DNA of 64,000 nt from Psychroserpens sp. NJDZ02 (GCF_004843725.1 NZ_CP039451.1:1672501-1736500), one strand, 5' to 3'. Shown: positions 18,701 through 29,591, counted from the stretch's first letter. Translations and numbers: made by a program. The notes: generated by a model not told the origin, from the letters alone.

Positions 18701-20215
18701 TCTTTCTGATAAAATGGCAATTGGTGTATCGCTTCCCATGGATCCAATAGGCTCTTTTCCTAATTGTGCCATCGGACGAATAATAGTATTTAAATCTTCT
18801 TCTGTGTAACCAAAAACGACTTCTCGTTTTTTAAGATCAATTTCATCGTATTTAATATGTCCTTCTTTAGCTTCAATATCTCTAAGGTGTATTAAATTTT
18901 CATTTAACCATTGTCTGTATGGGTGTTTGGCGGCTATTTCTTCTTTGATTTCTTCATCATTAACAATGCGACCTTCACTCATGTTGACTAAAAACATTTT
19001 TCCTGGTTCTAAACGACCATGGAATTCTATGTTTTCTGGAGCAATGTCTACAACGCCAGTTTCGGAAGACATAATAACGTTTCCTTGTTTTGTTACGGTA
19101 TATCTTGAAGGGCGTAATCCATTTCTATCTAAAACAGCACCTATAAAATTACCGTCTGTAAATGGGATTGAAGCTGGTCCGTCCCAAGGTTCCATTAGGC
19201 AGGAGTTGTATTCGTAAAACGCCTTTTTAGAATCCGACATGTGTGGGTTTTTTTCCCAAGCTTCAGGGACTAGCATCATCATCGCTTCTGGAAGCGAGCG
19301 TCCCGTCATTAGTAATAATTCAACAACCATGTCTAGGGTTGCAGAATCTGATTTCCCTCTTAAAATAGTAGGGATTATCTTTTTGATATCATCTCCAAAT
19401 AATGGGCTTTCCATGATCTCTTCACGAGAAAACATACGTGAGACATTACCTCTGACTGTGTTTATTTCTCCATTATGACAGATGTATCTAAACGGTTGTG
19501 CTAAATCCCAAGTTGGAAATGTGTTGGTAGAAAAACGTTGGTGTACTAATGCTAGTCTTGTATCTAAAGCCGAGTTGAATAAGTCTAAATAGTATTCATT
19601 AATATGTTCTGGCATTAATAAGCCTTTAAATATTATGATTTTAGTAGATAGACTTGGTAGGTAGAAGAATTTTGATTCGGATAATTTAGAATCATATATA
19701 GTGTGTTCTGCGATTTTTCGTGCAGCGTATAATTTTATGTTGAATTCTCTTTCTGTTTGCTTGTCGCTAGCCTTTCCTATAAAAATTTGTTTTACAAAAG
19801 GTTCTGTTACTTTTGCAATTTCACCTAAAACTTTACTATTAACTGGTACGTCTCTCCAGCCAATTAATTTAAGGCCTTGATTTTGGATTTCTTTTTCAAA
19901 AACATCAATACAATATTGACGTTGGTTTTCTTTTCTAGGAAGAAATACATTACTCACTGCATATTCTCCAGCTTCAGGTAAGTCAAACTCACAGAAAATC
20001 TTGAAGAATTTATGTGGAATATCAATTAATATACCTGCGCCATCTCCAGTTACTCCATCAGAACTAACGGCGCCACGATGCTCTAATTTTACTAGTATTT
20101 CAAGCGCTTTATGTATGATGTCGTTAGATCGTTTTCCGGTTAAACTACATATAAATCCTGCGCCACAATTATCGTGTTCAAATTCTGGCAAATAAAGTCC
20201 TTGTTTTTTTAGCAT
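15719..20215 (-). CDS. gltB: Glutamate synthase large subunit
   Basis: 1498 residues, the full length for this subunit. The N-terminal Ntn amidotransferase domain has its catalytic Cys at position 17 ([11 protein letters not shown]), so a 16-residue propeptide is removed on maturation. The FMN domain is marked by [10 protein letters not shown] and [15 protein letters not shown]. The [3Fe-4S] cysteines are in [19 protein letters not shown], and the C-terminal beta-helix domain carries repeated G-x-x-x-G text such as [21 protein letters not shown]. It makes two glutamates from glutamine and 2-oxoglutarate. Transcribed divergently from the amtB operon. Confidence 0.97.
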   Translation of the reverse strand: MLKKQGLYLPEFEHDNCGAGFICSLTGKRSNDIIHKALEILVKLEHRGAVSSDGVTGDGAGILIDIPHKFFKIFCEFDLPEAGEYAVSNVFLPRKENQRQYCIDVFEKEIQNQGLKLIGWRDVPVNSKVLGEIAKVTEPFVKQIFIGKASDKQTEREFNIKLYAARKIAEHTIYDSKLSESKFFYLPSLSTKIIIFKGLLMPEHINEYYLDLFNSALDTRLALVHQRFSTNTFPTWDLAQPFRYICHNGEINTVRGNVSRMFSREEIMESPLFGDDIKKIIPTILRGKSDSATLDMVVELLLMTGRSLPEAMMMLVPEAWEKNPHMSDSKKAFYEYNSCLMEPWDGPASIPFTDGNFIGAVLDRNGLRPSRYTVTKQGNVIMSSETGVVDIAPENIEFHGRLEPGKMFLVNMSEGRIVNDEEIKEEIAAKHPYRQWLNENLIHLRDIEAKEGHIKYDEIDLKKREVVFGYTEEDLNTIIRPMAQLGKEPIGSMGSDTPIAILSERPQLIYNYFKQLFAQVTNPPLDGIREELITDISLTLGSDVNIFDINAEHCKKLKIQNPVISKHDLDKIRDYDTNPDFKVESISMLYEVNRGLNELEVALENLVTKASKAIDNGANIIILSDRFVDKNHAPIPALLACSYVNHALHKLKKRSRISLIIESAEPREVHHFALLFGYGASAVNPYIVNEIVQQQINNADLTDLEYLAAIKNYNKAVGKGILKVMNKIGISTLNSYRGSQLFECIGIKTSTVEKYFPNTPTRIQGIGLREIEQEIVKRHKRAFHKNTEPQIEVGGDYRWRRGQEKHMFNPLTVAKLQESVRTNKASTFKEFSDLVNDQSKSLMTIRGLFEFDQFDPIPLEEVEPWTEIVKRFKTGAMSYGSISKEAHENLAVAMNRIGGKSNSGEGGEDQERFYKSSQGDWRNSAIKQVASGRFGVTSNYLTSASEIQIKIAQGAKPGEGGQLPGPKVNPEIAKTRNSTPYVGLISPPPHHDIYSIEDLSQLIYDVKSANREARINVKLVSEIGVGTVAAGVAKAKADVILIAGFDGGTGATPLTSQKHTGLPWELGVAEAQQTLVMNDLRNRVVLECDGQLKTGRDVAIACLLGAEEFGFATAPLVASGCIMMRVCHLNTCPVGIATQNPDLRKKFKGKPEHVVNYMYFVAQELREIMAKLGFRTINEMVGQSQKLNRNKAIDHYKSSGIDLTPILHKVEVAEGVQLYNTYCQDHNLNVHLDFKIIKQAHQALFRRQKTNLAMPITNIDRAVGAIISNEISKIYGADGLPEDTIDIDFTGSAGQSFGAFATKGLKFTVHGNTNDYLGKGLSGAKLIIKVPEKCTIVPEDNIITGNVTLYGATSGEVYINGKAGERFCVRNSGAQAVVEGIGDHGCEYMTGGVAVILGTVGRNFGAGMSGGVAYVLDEKGTFKQNCNSEDLNIDPIENEADTNQLKQLIKNHFEATGSPLAERILKDWNNYLPKFKKVLPEEYRQALVRLEKEQLELA

Positions 20216-20656
20216 AATCAGTAAAATTTAAAGCTTTTTAAGCTTCATTATATCTGTAAGATACAGGCTATTATTTAATTAGTAAAAAGAACGAAACACT
20301 TTTTAGGAATTCGGATTATAGTCTTTTATAAATGTACTTTAAATAATAAGATAGCGCATATAGTGAGGATTGTGTAATGAAATAACGCTATTAAAAACAG
20401 TAAATTATTACGAAAACGTTTGCGAAAAGTTTAAAATATTACACATAACGTATTAAAAATCAATTTTCATTAATAATAATTCAATTTCAGTAATATGAGA
20501 TTGTTAATAAAACCACTTATAAATTATCATACCCTATAAAAAACAGGGTTTAGATTAAAATAATAATAAAAATGAATCAGATAACCCTATTTTTTTAGGG
20601 GTGTAATAGTTTTTAATATAGATTTGAGATATAAAATAACTAAAAAACGCAGTATT
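20216..20656. promoter_or_regulatory. Divergent control region between gltB and the barrel-glnK-amtB operon
   Basis: A 441-bp AT-rich region. On the plus strand TAGATTTG at 20619-20626 is an exact TAnnTTTG -7 box, about 30 bp before the barrel gene, but no TTG lies at the proper distance upstream. Two small dyads precede it: ACCCT...AGGGT (20531-20549) and ACCCTA(T-run)TAGGGGT (20584-20602). Both share the ACCCTA/TAGGGT half-site and could be operators or RNA hairpins. No sigma-54 promoter or known nitrogen-control box was recognised. Confidence 0.4.
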
Positions 20657-21643
20657 ATGAAACAATTATTTAATCTAGCTATTATTTTGGCTTCTATGAG
20701 TTTATCTGCTCAAGACGAGTCAGATGGTCTTGAAAAAAAGTTCTCTTTTGAGGGGAGTGTCGATGCCTACTATCGTACTAATTTTACAGCTCCAAATGAT
20801 GATAATCAAATTGCTCCGACAACGTCTTTTGCAAATACTGCGGGATTTTCATTAGGAATGGGGAATATAATTGCGTCTTACGAAAAAGGTAGGGTCGGTG
20901 CAGTTGCTGATTTGGTTTTTGGACCAAGAGGAGAAGAGGCAAGTGCAACCGTATTGAATCAATTGTTTGCTTTTTATAATATTAGCGAAAACACAAAATT
21001 AACATTAGGTAAGTTTAATACTTTTTTAGGTTACGAGGTAATTGCGCCAGCAGGAAACTTTAACTATAGTACGTCTTATTTATTTTCTAATGGGCCTTTT
21101 TCTCATACAGGGATAAAAGCAGATTTTACATTGTCTGAAGATTTTAGCTTGATGGTTGGTGTGTTTAATCAAACAGATGTTACCGAGTTTAATCCTGACG
21201 GTAGTTATGCGGTTGGAACACAATTAGGATATGATGGTCAATTTTTAAATCTTTTATATGATGCTGCTGGATTGGGGTTTGAAGTCGATTATACAGGAGG
21301 TTTTGATGCATCAGATGAGTTTTTTTTAGGAGTTAATGCAGCGTATGCAGATAATGATGGAGAAGGGTTTTATGGGGTTGATTTGTATCCTCAATATGAT
21401 CTTAGTGATACGTTTACAATAGGATTAAGAGGGGAGTATTATCAGACACAGAGTGAGTCTGTAGATGATGACCCTAGTGTTATTGGGTTAACGCTTACGG
21501 GGAGTTTAGTTATTGATGAAGACTTAATTATTAAGCCGGAATTTAGATTAGACAATAGTTCTGAAGATGAGTTTATTGATACAGACTTGATGGCAACAAA
21601 AAGCCTAGGGTCTTTTGTGGTTGCAGCGATATATAAATTTTAA
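20657..21643 (+). CDS. Outer-membrane beta-barrel protein (porin-like) of the ammonium operon
   Basis: 328 residues from the ATG at 20657, which gives a clean signal peptide MKQLFNLAIILASMSLSAQ; a TTG start at 20624 would bury it. The mature part is an alternating, aromatic- and glycine-rich beta-barrel sequence ending in Phe (AAIYKF), as outer-membrane barrels do. It is similar in style to the large Bacteroidota OmpL/BBP2-type porin family. Directly followed by glnK (12 bp) and amtB, so it probably helps ammonium or another nitrogen compound cross the outer membrane. That role is inferred. Confidence 0.8.
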   Translation: MKQLFNLAIILASMSLSAQDESDGLEKKFSFEGSVDAYYRTNFTAPNDDNQIAPTTSFANTAGFSLGMGNIIASYEKGRVGAVADLVFGPRGEEASATVLNQLFAFYNISENTKLTLGKFNTFLGYEVIAPAGNFNYSTSYLFSNGPFSHTGIKADFTLSEDFSLMVGVFNQTDVTEFNPDGSYAVGTQLGYDGQFLNLLYDAAGLGFEVDYTGGFDASDEFFLGVNAAYADNDGEGFYGVDLYPQYDLSDTFTIGLRGEYYQTQSESVDDDPSVIGLTLTGSLVIDEDLIIKPEFRLDNSSEDEFIDTDLMATKSLGSFVVAAIYKF

Positions 21644-21655
21644 CGATAATTAATT

Positions 21656-21994
21656 ATGAAAAAAGTTGAAGCAATAATCAGAAAATCAAAATTTTCTGCA
21701 GTTAAAAATGCGTTGCATGAGGTTGGTGTAAATTTCTTCTCGTATTGGGATGTTACAGGGCTGGGTAATGAAAAAGAAGGGCATGTTTATAGAGGTGTTT
21801 CTTATAGTACAAGTGATATACAAAGACGCTATTTATCTATAGTTGTTAATGATGATTTTGAAGAAGTAACGATAAAAGCCATTTTAGAATCGGGTTCTAC
21901 AGGAGAGGTTGGAGACGGGAAAATATTTGTTTCACAAATCGATGAAGTTTATAGAATACGCACAGGAAATAAAGGCGGAAACACATTAAAATAA
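21656..21994 (+). CDS. glnK: P-II nitrogen regulatory protein
   Basis: 112 residues, the standard PII length. The T-loop reads GNEKEGHVYRGVSY, with Tyr50 aligning with the uridylylated Tyr51 of E. coli GlnB/GlnK. The B-loop TGEVGDGKIFV and C-terminal RIRTGNKGG are present. The protein senses 2-oxoglutarate and ATP/ADP and plugs AmtB. It stands 6 bp before amtB, the classic glnK-amtB pairing. The ahead-of-T-loop segment (FFSYWDVTGLG) differs from the proteobacterial FEVTRVKGFG. Confidence 0.94.
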   Translation: MKKVEAIIRKSKFSAVKNALHEVGVNFFSYWDVTGLGNEKEGHVYRGVSYSTSDIQRRYLSIVVNDDFEEVTIKAILESGSTGEVGDGKIFVSQIDEVYRIRTGNKGGNTLK

Positions 21995-22000
21995 TAAGAC

Positions 22001-23284
22001 ATGGAATTATTTACAATTAACAATGTATGGATGATGATCTGTACGGCACTAGTTTTCTTTATGCATTTAGGATTTGCATTTTTAGAAATTGGTTTAACAC
22101 GTCAAAAAAACACAATAAATATTTTATTTAAAAATATATTTATTATTACCATGGGCTTACTACTGTATTGTCTTGTTGGTTTTAATTTAATGTATCCAGG
22201 AGATGTGTTTACGGAGCTCAATGGAGTTGTTCAAGGTGATTGGAATGGTATTCTTGGTTTTGCAGGTTTTGGGTTAGACTCTCCAATGGTTATAGATCCT
22301 GAAACAGGAAAAAAAATATTGGATTTGTCATATAATGAAGGGTATACTTATTGGACTGACTTCTTGTTTCAAGGGATGTTTGCAGCGACAGCAGCGACTA
22401 TTGTTTCTGGGGCAGTTGCAGAACGAATGAAAATTGGACCATTTATGGTATTTGTAATTATATATGTTGGATTAGTGTATCCAATAGCTGGATCTTGGAA
22501 ATGGGGAGGTGGATTTTTGGATACGTTAGAAACGCCTTTTTATGACTTTGCAGGGTCGACATTAGTGCATTCTGTTGGTGGATGGGCAGCTTTAGTTGCT
22601 GTTTGCTTGCTGGGTTCTAGAATAGGTAAATTTAAAAACGGAAAAATACAGGCTATTCCAGGACATAATATTCCTTTAGCAACTGCAGGGGTTTTGATCC
22701 TTTGGTTAGGTTGGTTTGGGTTTAATGGAGGATCGGTATTGTCTGCAGACCCATCGTTAACATCAATAACATTAGTTACAACCTGTTTAGCAGCAGCAGC
22801 TGGTGGTGTGGTTGCGGCTTTGACGTCTACTCTTATGTATAAGAATTTAGATTTAACGATGTTTTTAAATGGTATTTTGGGTGGTCTTGTTGGTATAACA
22901 GCAGGTGCTGATCAAATGAGTCCAACAGATGCGATACTAATTGGTGCAATTGCTGGAACTATTATTGTTTTTGCAGTATCATTAATTGATAAATTAAAAT
23001 TAGATGATCCTGTTGGTGCTATTGCTGTGCATTTAGTGTGTGGTATTTGGGGGACATTAGCAGTTGGAATATTTGGAAAATTAGCTAGCGGAGCGCAATT
23101 TGTAAGTCAACTTATTGGTGTTGCTTCTTATGCTGGTATATGTATTGTTTCTTCATTCTTAATTATTTTTATAATGAAGAAAACAGTAGGAATAAGAGTT
23201 TCTGAAAAAGAAGAGTTGGAAGGTCTTGATGCACATGAGCATGGAATGGATGCTTATCCAGACTTTAGGTTAAACGAACATTAG
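22001..23284 (+). CDS. amtB: Ammonium transporter
   Basis: 427 residues with about eleven hydrophobic segments. Typical Amt motifs are FFQGMFAATAATIVSGAVAER-like text (here FLFQGMFAATAATIVSG), the first pore His in STLVHSVGGWAALV and the second in IAVHLVCGIWGTLAVG. It begins at the membrane without a long signal peptide. An ammonium channel of the inner membrane, gated by the neighbouring GlnK. A strong terminator follows. Confidence 0.96.
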   Translation: MELFTINNVWMMICTALVFFMHLGFAFLEIGLTRQKNTINILFKNIFIITMGLLLYCLVGFNLMYPGDVFTELNGVVQGDWNGILGFAGFGLDSPMVIDPETGKKILDLSYNEGYTYWTDFLFQGMFAATAATIVSGAVAERMKIGPFMVFVIIYVGLVYPIAGSWKWGGGFLDTLETPFYDFAGSTLVHSVGGWAALVAVCLLGSRIGKFKNGKIQAIPGHNIPLATAGVLILWLGWFGFNGGSVLSADPSLTSITLVTTCLAAAAGGVVAALTSTLMYKNLDLTMFLNGILGGLVGITAGADQMSPTDAILIGAIAGTIIVFAVSLIDKLKLDDPVGAIAVHLVCGIWGTLAVGIFGKLASGAQFVSQLIGVASYAGICIVSSFLIIFIMKKTVGIRVSEKEELEGLDAHEHGMDAYPDFRLNEH

Positions 23285-23305
23285 ACTTTAGTTATTTTGT
23301 TGAAG

Positions 23306-23339
23306 AAACCTCGGGATATTATATTTCGAGGTTTTTTTT
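23306..23339 (+). terminator. Rho-independent terminator of the glnK-amtB operon
   Basis: AAACCTCG (23306-23313) pairs with CGAGGTTT (23327-23334) around an AT-rich loop, followed directly by a T-run to 23339. Confidence 0.9.
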
Positions 23340-23342
23340 GTA

Positions 23343-23377
23343 ACAAAAAAAAGGCTTGATAAGTTGAGTTATCAAGC
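23343..23377 (-). terminator. Rho-independent terminator of the leu operon
   Basis: GCTTGATAA (23354-23362) pairs perfectly with TTATCAAGC (23369-23377). Read on the minus strand it is followed by a run of T (plus-strand A-run 23344-23352). It lies 25 bp after the leuB stop. Confidence 0.9.
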
Positions 23378-23402
23378 GCTTTAAAGACTAACAAATAAAT
23401 TG

Positions 23403-24521
23403 TTAAATAATAGTAGATTGTCCTAAGTGAATATTATTAAAATTAATATTCGTATCATTTGGGTTGCTAATAAAATCGGCAATAAAATCTCCAACTTTGG
23501 AAGTAGAGATATTATCATAAGAGGTGTTTAAGTCTGGTGTTGTTATTTCTAGTTTTAAAGATTTTTCAACACCTTCTTTAATTAGGTTGGCTTCATCGTA
23601 TAATTCAAAATGCTCAAGTAACATAGCGGCGCTTAATATAGAGGCTATAGGATTTGCTATGCCTTTACCTGTTGCTTGTGGATAAGAGCCGTGAATAGGT
23701 TCGAACATGGCGTATTTGTCTCCAATAGAGGCGGAGGCTAATAGTCCAATAGACCCACCAATAACGCTAGCTTCATCGCTTATGACGTCTCCAAATAGAT
23801 TTTCAGTTAAAATAACATCAAATTGCTTTGGGTTTAAGATCATTTGCATCGCTGCATTATCTACAAATAAAAAGTCTAATACTACATCAGGATACGCTTT
23901 GGCTAACTCTGTAACAACTTTTCGCCATAGACGGGATGTCTCTAAAACATTAGCTTTGTCAACTAGGGTTACTTTTTTCTTTCTGCTTTGTGCATTTTTA
24001 AAAGCTAAATGTGCAATACGCTCTATTTCATATTTAGAGTATTCGCATAAATCTGAAGCTGTATCACCGTCTTCACTTAAGTATTTTTTTCCAAAATAAA
24101 TACCGCCAGTTAATTCGCGATAGATGCTAATGTCTGTACCTTCTATAATCTCTTTTTTAAGGGGAGACTTGTCTAATAGTATGTCATAAGCTTTAACGGG
24201 TCTTATGTTTGCGTATAAGCCAAGTTCTTTTCTAAGTTTAAGTAAGCCTTGTTCAGGGCGTACCTTTGCTGTAGGGTCGTTGTCGTATTTTGGGTGTCCA
24301 ATTGCTCCGAATAAGATAGCATCGCTAGACTTACATAGGTCTAGGGTGCTGTCTGGTAGTGGGTCGTTTTTTTTATCAATTGCGATTGCGCCAACGGGAG
24401 CTTCTTTAAATAAAAAAGTATGGTCAAATTCTAAAGCAATTGCTTTTAATATTTTTATTGATTGGTCGGTCACTTCTGGGCCGATACCATCACCAGGTAA
24501 AACTGCTATGTTTAATTTCAT
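23403..24521 (-). CDS. leuB: 3-isopropylmalate dehydrogenase
   Basis: 372 residues. It starts MKLNIAVLPGDGIGPEV, the NAD-binding start of the isocitrate/isopropylmalate dehydrogenase family. IYRELTGGIYFG (substrate site) and NLFGDVISDEASVIGGSIGLLASAS (metal-binding Asp region) are clear. It oxidises and decarboxylates 3-isopropylmalate to 2-oxoisocaproate. Last gene of leuACDB, 11 bp after leuD. Confidence 0.96.
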   Translation of the reverse strand: MKLNIAVLPGDGIGPEVTDQSIKILKAIALEFDHTFLFKEAPVGAIAIDKKNDPLPDSTLDLCKSSDAILFGAIGHPKYDNDPTAKVRPEQGLLKLRKELGLYANIRPVKAYDILLDKSPLKKEIIEGTDISIYRELTGGIYFGKKYLSEDGDTASDLCEYSKYEIERIAHLAFKNAQSRKKKVTLVDKANVLETSRLWRKVVTELAKAYPDVVLDFLFVDNAAMQMILNPKQFDVILTENLFGDVISDEASVIGGSIGLLASASIGDKYAMFEPIHGSYPQATGKGIANPIASILSAAMLLEHFELYDEANLIKEGVEKSLKLEITTPDLNTSYDNISTSKVGDFIADFISNPNDTNINFNNIHLGQSTII

Positions 24522-24532
24522 AGTATAATTGA

Positions 24533-25123
24533 TTAGTATATTTTTTTAGCTTCAAAAGCTGCAATTGTTTCTTTTTTACTTAATAAATAGTCAATATCAT
24601 CATAGCCATTAATCATACATGTTTTTTTGTAGGCGTCAATATCAAAAGCTTCTTTAAAAGAGGTGTCTTTGACTGATATGGTTTGATTTTCAAGATTGAC
24701 TTCTAGTATTGTTTCAGGTTTTTGTGTTGTGACGTCTAGTAGTACTTTTAGAAATTCTGCAGAAACTTGAACAGGTAATAGTCCATTGTTTAATGCGTTT
24801 CCTTTAAAAATGTCGGCAAAAAAACTGGAAACAATGACTTTAAATCCGTAATCGCTTAAAGCCCAAGCGGCATGTTCGCGACTAGAGCCACAGCCAAAAT
24901 TATCCCCAGCAACTAATATACTTCCAGAATAGTTGGTGTTGTTTAAAGAGAAAGATTCATTTTTAGAGTCGTCTTTGTTAAAGCGCCAATCTTTAAAAAG
25001 ATTGTCACCAAACCCTTTCCGGTCTGTTGCTTTTAAGAAACGGGCAGGAATAATTTGATCGGTATCTATGTTTTCTATGGCTAACGGAATAGCTCGAGAT
25101 TGTAATGTTGTAAACTTTTCCAT
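24533..25123 (-). CDS. leuD: 3-isopropylmalate dehydratase small subunit
   Basis: 196 residues with the swivel-domain motif [17 protein letters not shown] and [13 protein letters not shown]. It pairs with LeuC to isomerise 2- to 3-isopropylmalate. Only 1 bp separates it from leuC. Length is normal for the bacterial small subunit. Confidence 0.96.
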   Translation of the reverse strand: MEKFTTLQSRAIPLAIENIDTDQIIPARFLKATDRKGFGDNLFKDWRFNKDDSKNESFSLNNTNYSGSILVAGDNFGCGSSREHAAWALSDYGFKVIVSSFFADIFKGNALNNGLLPVQVSAEFLKVLLDVTTQKPETILEVNLENQTISVKDTSFKEAFDIDAYKKTCMINGYDDIDYLLSKKETIAAFEAKKIY

Positions 25124-25124
25124 C

Positions 25125-26507
25125 TTAATTTAATTGTTTTGTTATGTCTACAATCTTGCCTTCAATAGCTGTTGCAGCTGCGACTAAAGGGCTGGCTAAA
25201 ATAGTTCTGGAACCCTGTCCTTGTCTGCCTTCAAAATTTCTATTTGAAGTAGAGACACAATATTCGCCTTGCGGAATTTTGTCATCATTCATAGCTAAGC
25301 AAGCGGAGCAGCCTGGTTGTCTTAATTCAAAACCAGCTGCGTCAAATACATCTTTAAGCCCTTCTTTTATTATTTGAGCTTCAACCTGTTTACTTCCTGG
25401 TACTAGCCAAGCGGTAACATTGTCTGCTTTTTGTTTTCCTTTTATATAGTTTGCTGCAACTCTAAAATCTTCAATTCTAGAATTTGTACAGCTACCAATA
25501 AAGACATAATTAATAGGCTTGTTGATTAGAGATTCTCCTTTTTTAAAGTTCATGTACTTTAAAGATTTTTCGAAAGAAGCATCATTTGTTGTTGGTATGT
25601 TTTCGGTTACTTTTATTCCCATTCCTGGGTTTGTTCCATAAGTTACCATTGGTTCAATATCTTCAGCGTCAAAGGTGTATTCTTTGTCAAAACTGGCATC
25701 AGTATCTGTTGGTAGTGTTTTCCAATAGGCTACTTTTTTGTTAAATGCCTCTCCTTTGGGTGCGAATTCTTTGTCCTTTACATAGTCAAAAGTGGTTTGG
25801 TCTGGGGCAATCATTCCGCCTCGAGCGCCCATTTCAATACTCATATTGCAAACAGTCATTCGGCCTTCCATAGACATCTCTTCAAAGACATTTCCGGCGT
25901 ATTCACAGAAGTAGCCTGTGCCCGAGTTTGTCCCTAATTTTGCAATGATGTATAAAATGACGTCTTTAGGTAAAACCCCATTTTTTAGTGTGCCATTAAC
26001 GGTTACTCTTAGACTTTTTGGTTTTGTTAATAGTAGGCATTGGCTGGCAAAAACCTGTGCGACTTGACTGGTTCCAATACCAAAAGCAATGGTTCCGAAG
26101 GCGCCATGCGTTGAGGTGTGACTATCGCCACATACAATGGTCATTCCTGGTTGGGTTATCCCTAATTCGGGAGCCATTACATGGACTATTCCATTGTATT
26201 TATGACCTAGTTCGTATAGTGTTATGTTGTTTTTTATACAGTTTTCAGAAAGTTGTTTAAGTTGCTTTCTTGATAATTCGTCTTTTATTGGTAAATGTTG
26301 CTCTAAAGTCGGAGTGTTATGGTCGGCAGTGGCTACAATTTGATCTGGGCGAAAGACAGGAATCTGTCGTCGTTCTAATTCATTAAAAGCTTGTGGACTC
26401 GTAACTTCGTGTATTAGGTGTTTGTCAATATAAAGTACTTGTGGTCCGTCTTTAATAGTATCAACGACATGTGCATCCCAAACTTTGTCAAATAATGTTT
26501 TTCCCAT
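25125..26507 (-). CDS. leuC: 3-isopropylmalate dehydratase large subunit
   Basis: 460 residues of the aconitase superfamily. The three [4Fe-4S] cysteines can be placed in [14 protein letters not shown] and [25 protein letters not shown] and the N-terminal [15 protein letters not shown] are characteristic. Separated from leuA by 1 bp and from leuD by 1 bp, a tightly packed operon. Confidence 0.96.
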   Translation of the reverse strand: MGKTLFDKVWDAHVVDTIKDGPQVLYIDKHLIHEVTSPQAFNELERRQIPVFRPDQIVATADHNTPTLEQHLPIKDELSRKQLKQLSENCIKNNITLYELGHKYNGIVHVMAPELGITQPGMTIVCGDSHTSTHGAFGTIAFGIGTSQVAQVFASQCLLLTKPKSLRVTVNGTLKNGVLPKDVILYIIAKLGTNSGTGYFCEYAGNVFEEMSMEGRMTVCNMSIEMGARGGMIAPDQTTFDYVKDKEFAPKGEAFNKKVAYWKTLPTDTDASFDKEYTFDAEDIEPMVTYGTNPGMGIKVTENIPTTNDASFEKSLKYMNFKKGESLINKPINYVFIGSCTNSRIEDFRVAANYIKGKQKADNVTAWLVPGSKQVEAQIIKEGLKDVFDAAGFELRQPGCSACLAMNDDKIPQGEYCVSTSNRNFEGRQGQGSRTILASPLVAAATAIEGKIVDITKQLN

Positions 26508-26508
26508 T

Positions 26509-27684
26509 CTAAGCTGAAATTATTTGTTGATAAACGTTACTGGTTTCAATTATTTGATGGATGTCACCATCATTAATTTCTTTTTTCTGATCAGCAAAAC
26601 TTAAAAAGTTAGCATAAACATCGTCTAGTTGTAGTTTTGTTAAATCGTATCCTACATTTTTAGCTCTATAAGCTAAGGCGGCACGACCACTTCTTGCGGT
26701 TAAAACTATAGCTGACTCTGTTACTCCTACATCTTTTGGGTTGATGATTTCGTATGTTTCACGATTTTTAATGACACCATCTTGATGTATTCCAGAGCTG
26801 TGTGCAAAGGCGTTGGCGCCAACAATAGCTTTGTTTGGTTGTGTGTAGATGCCCATGCTATCAGATACTAATTGACTAAGGCTATATAGCATTTCTGTTT
26901 TAATAGTAGTATCTAAGTTTAAGTAAGGGTGTTGTTTTAAAACCATTACCACTTCTTCTAAAGCGGTGTTTCCAGCGCGTTCTCCTATTCCGTTAATGGT
27001 ACATTCTATTTGTCTTGCACCATTAATAACACCTTCTATAGAGTTTGCTGTAGCTAGTCCTAAATCGTTATGACAATGACAAGATAAAATGGCTTTTTCA
27101 ATACCTTTAACATTCTCTTTTAAATATTTGATTTTTGCGCCATATTCACTAGGAAGACAATAGCCTGTTGTGTCTGGGATGTTTAAAACGGTTGCGCCTG
27201 CTTTAATTGCAGCTTCGCAAACTCTTGCTAGATATTCGTTATCTGTACGTCCAGCATCTTCAGCATAAAATTCTATATCTTCAACAAAAGATTTAGCGTA
27301 TTTTACAGCGTCATAAGCACGCTGAATGATATCATCTTTGTTGGATTTAAATTTATGGAGTATGTGTGAGTCTGAGGTTCCTATGCCTGTGTGGATTCTT
27401 GGGTGTTTCGCAAATTTTAAAGCTTCTGCAGCGACTTTTATATCATTCTCTACAGCTCGTGTTAAACCGCAAACAGTAGCATTTTTCACCATTTTAGATA
27501 TTTCTTCTACCGATTTAAAGTCACCAGGACTTGAGACGGGAAAACCTGCTTCTATAACATTGACACCTAATAGGTCTAATTGCTTAGCTATGACTACTTT
27601 TTGCTCGGTGTTTAGCTTACATCCTGGCACTTGTTCGCCATCACGTAGAGTAGTATCAAATATTTGAATTGTGTTTTTTGACAT
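26509..27684 (-). CDS. leuA: 2-isopropylmalate synthase, short form
   Basis: Condenses acetyl-CoA with 2-oxoisovalerate. The HMGL-like TIM barrel shows [16 protein letters not shown] at residues 10-25 and the metal-binding [13 protein letters not shown]. At 391 residues it lacks the C-terminal LeuA regulatory domain of about 120 residues found in the roughly 510-residue enzymes, so leucine feedback by that route is not expected. It begins the leuACDB operon. No Leu-codon leader peptide was found upstream. Confidence 0.93.
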   Translation of the reverse strand: MSKNTIQIFDTTLRDGEQVPGCKLNTEQKVVIAKQLDLLGVNVIEAGFPVSSPGDFKSVEEISKMVKNATVCGLTRAVENDIKVAAEALKFAKHPRIHTGIGTSDSHILHKFKSNKDDIIQRAYDAVKYAKSFVEDIEFYAEDAGRTDNEYLARVCEAAIKAGATVLNIPDTTGYCLPSEYGAKIKYLKENVKGIEKAILSCHCHNDLGLATANSIEGVINGARQIECTINGIGERAGNTALEEVVMVLKQHPYLNLDTTIKTEMLYSLSQLVSDSMGIYTQPNKAIVGANAFAHSSGIHQDGVIKNRETYEIINPKDVGVTESAIVLTARSGRAALAYRAKNVGYDLTKLQLDDVYANFLSFADQKKEINDGDIHQIIETSNVYQQIISA

Positions 27685-27833
27685 TTTAAGAGAGAATTAT
27701 TTTTCTTTTGAATTACTAATGTATACTTTGGTTATCTATTATAGATGACCGTTATTGGAGGTGTTACGATGTTCAATTAAGAAAAACAAATCTAAACCAT
27801 TGATTATCAGTGTTTTGATTAAATATTAGGTTT
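27685..27833. promoter_or_regulatory. Divergent region upstream of leuA with palindrome ATCTATTATAGAT
   Basis: On the minus strand TAGATTTG (plus 27787-27794) is an exact -7 box for leuA, with no recognisable -33 box. It would give about 100 nt of 5' UTR. That UTR contains a perfect 6-1-6 palindrome ATCTAT-T-ATAGAT (27734-27746). I checked the UTR for a leucine leader peptide and found none. Confidence 0.4.
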
Positions 27834-29378
27834 ATGACTAAAGGGCAAAAAGATAATTTATTTTTACTAGTTAAGTCTTTAACTAAGTCTGAAAAGCGAC
27901 AATTTAAATTGTACGTAGGTCGGCTTGGGGTGAACTCTGATTCTAAATTCTTAAATTTATTTAATCTCCTGGATAAAGCACGCGTGTATGATGAGGTGTC
28001 TATTCTTAAAGCGGGTGTGGTTAAAAAACAACAGTTAGCTAATGTAAAAGCGCATTTGTATAAACAGATTTTAATAAGCTTAAAATTAAACCCTTCTCAT
28101 CAAAATATTCGTTCTCAAATTAGAGAGCAATTGGATTTTGCTTCTATTTTATACCATAAGGGTTTGTATAAGCAAAGCTTAAAGATTTTAGATAAAGCTA
28201 AAGAGTTAGCTGTTTTAAATGAAGAGAAAAATCTAGCATTTGAAATTGTAGAGCTAGAAAAAATAATCGAATCACAGTATATAACTAGGAGTATTAGTAC
28301 ACGTGCTGATCAATTAACGATTCAGGCTAAGGAATTAAGCGAGTTAAATGTGGTGGCGAGTAAGCTGTCAAATTTGTCTTTGCAATTATATAGCATTATT
28401 TTAAAGACCGGCTATGTAAAAAATGAAGAAGAGAGTATTGCTGTTACTAAGTATTTTAATGATAGATTTCCAAAAGTTGAGTTGTCTAATTTAGGGTTTA
28501 GAGAGAAGCTTTGGTATTATAAGGCGCATTTGTGGTATAGCTTTTTGATGCAAGACTTTTTAAACTGTTATAAATATGCTTTAAAATGGGTGGACTTGTT
28601 TTATGAAAATCCTAATATGATAAGCTTAAACCCTGTTTTCTTTTTAAAAGGAAATAATTATTTGTTGGAAGCCTTATATTTTATAAAGAATAAGCCGAAA
28701 TTTATTAGTAAGCTTTCTGGTTTTTATGAGATTGTTGAAAGATCTGATTTCCCGAAGGATGAAAATGTCGCATCACTCGTGTTCTTATATGGGAATTTTC
28801 ATAAAATAAATCAATTTTTTATAGACGGAAGTTTTGAGGATGGATTGGTATTGATTCCAGAAGTTGAAAAAGATTTAGCGGTGTATAGTAATAAGATTGA
28901 TGCGCATCATAAAATGGTTTTTTACTACAAGTTTGCTAGTTTGCATTTTGGTGCGGGTAATAATAAGGAGTGTATCCGATATTTGGATAAGATAATTTCT
29001 AATAAAGACTTATCTATGCGAGAAGACTTGTTGTGTTTTTCTAGGGTTTTGAATTTAGTAGCGCACTATGAAGCTGGTTTAGATTATCATTTAGAAACTT
29101 TGTTGCGAAGCACGTATAAGTTTTTGATTAAAATGAATGATTTGCACGAGGTTCAAAAAGAGATGATAAAGTTTATTAGAGGATTACAGGATATCTATCC
29201 TCAGGATATCAAAAAGGAATTTAAGAAATTGTTAGAAGTATTGAAACAGTATGAAGATCATCCTTTTGAGCGTCGTGCTTTTTTATATTTGGATGTTATT
29301 TCGTGGTTGGAAAGTAAGATTGATAATAAGCCTGTGGGACAAATAGTTAGAGATAAGTATTTAGCGCTCTATGCTTAG
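27834..29378 (+). CDS. Conserved hypothetical helical-repeat protein
   Basis: 514 residues, no signal peptide, strongly helical and Lys/Leu-rich. It has TPR-like spacing in places, for example LYHKGLYKQSLKILDKAKELA (about residues 105-125) and LHFGAGNNKECIRYLDKII (about residues 365-383). I do not recognise a catalytic motif. It is transcribed divergently from leuA, but nothing else ties it to leucine synthesis. Likely a Bacteroidota-specific cytoplasmic scaffold or regulatory repeat protein; function unknown. Confidence 0.75.
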   Translation: MTKGQKDNLFLLVKSLTKSEKRQFKLYVGRLGVNSDSKFLNLFNLLDKARVYDEVSILKAGVVKKQQLANVKAHLYKQILISLKLNPSHQNIRSQIREQLDFASILYHKGLYKQSLKILDKAKELAVLNEEKNLAFEIVELEKIIESQYITRSISTRADQLTIQAKELSELNVVASKLSNLSLQLYSIILKTGYVKNEEESIAVTKYFNDRFPKVELSNLGFREKLWYYKAHLWYSFLMQDFLNCYKYALKWVDLFYENPNMISLNPVFFLKGNNYLLEALYFIKNKPKFISKLSGFYEIVERSDFPKDENVASLVFLYGNFHKINQFFIDGSFEDGLVLIPEVEKDLAVYSNKIDAHHKMVFYYKFASLHFGAGNNKECIRYLDKIISNKDLSMREDLLCFSRVLNLVAHYEAGLDYHLETLLRSTYKFLIKMNDLHEVQKEMIKFIRGLQDIYPQDIKKEFKKLLEVLKQYEDHPFERRAFLYLDVISWLESKIDNKPVGQIVRDKYLALYA

Positions 29379-29544
29379 GTTTTTAGTCTATCAGAAATTG
29401 ATGTAGATTTTTGAAATTGTTTTTTCTATACAATTAATAATGTTTTTATGCGTTTTGTTGATGATTGAAATGAATAAAAGCAGTATTTCAACGGTGAAAA
29501 ACAGCGGTTTATAGTAGTTTTTTAGTAAAAAATGATTTTAAATG

Positions 29545-29575
29545 TTTTGATAGCATAGTTTTTTTCATACATTTA
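29545..29575 (+). promoter_or_regulatory. Bacteroidota-type promoter of the small PID-CTERM gene
   Basis: TTTTG at 29545-29549 and TACATTTA at 29568-29575 (7 of 8 to TAnnTTTG), 18 bases apart, match the -33/-7 layout. The start would fall near 29582, about 10 nt before the ATG. Confidence 0.6.
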
Positions 29576-29591
29576 CACTCTCAAATCAGCA

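Noticed and set aside
27685..27833. Leucine leader peptide upstream of leuA
   Set aside because: The minus-strand leader was read in the relevant frames; no short ORF with a Leu run was found.
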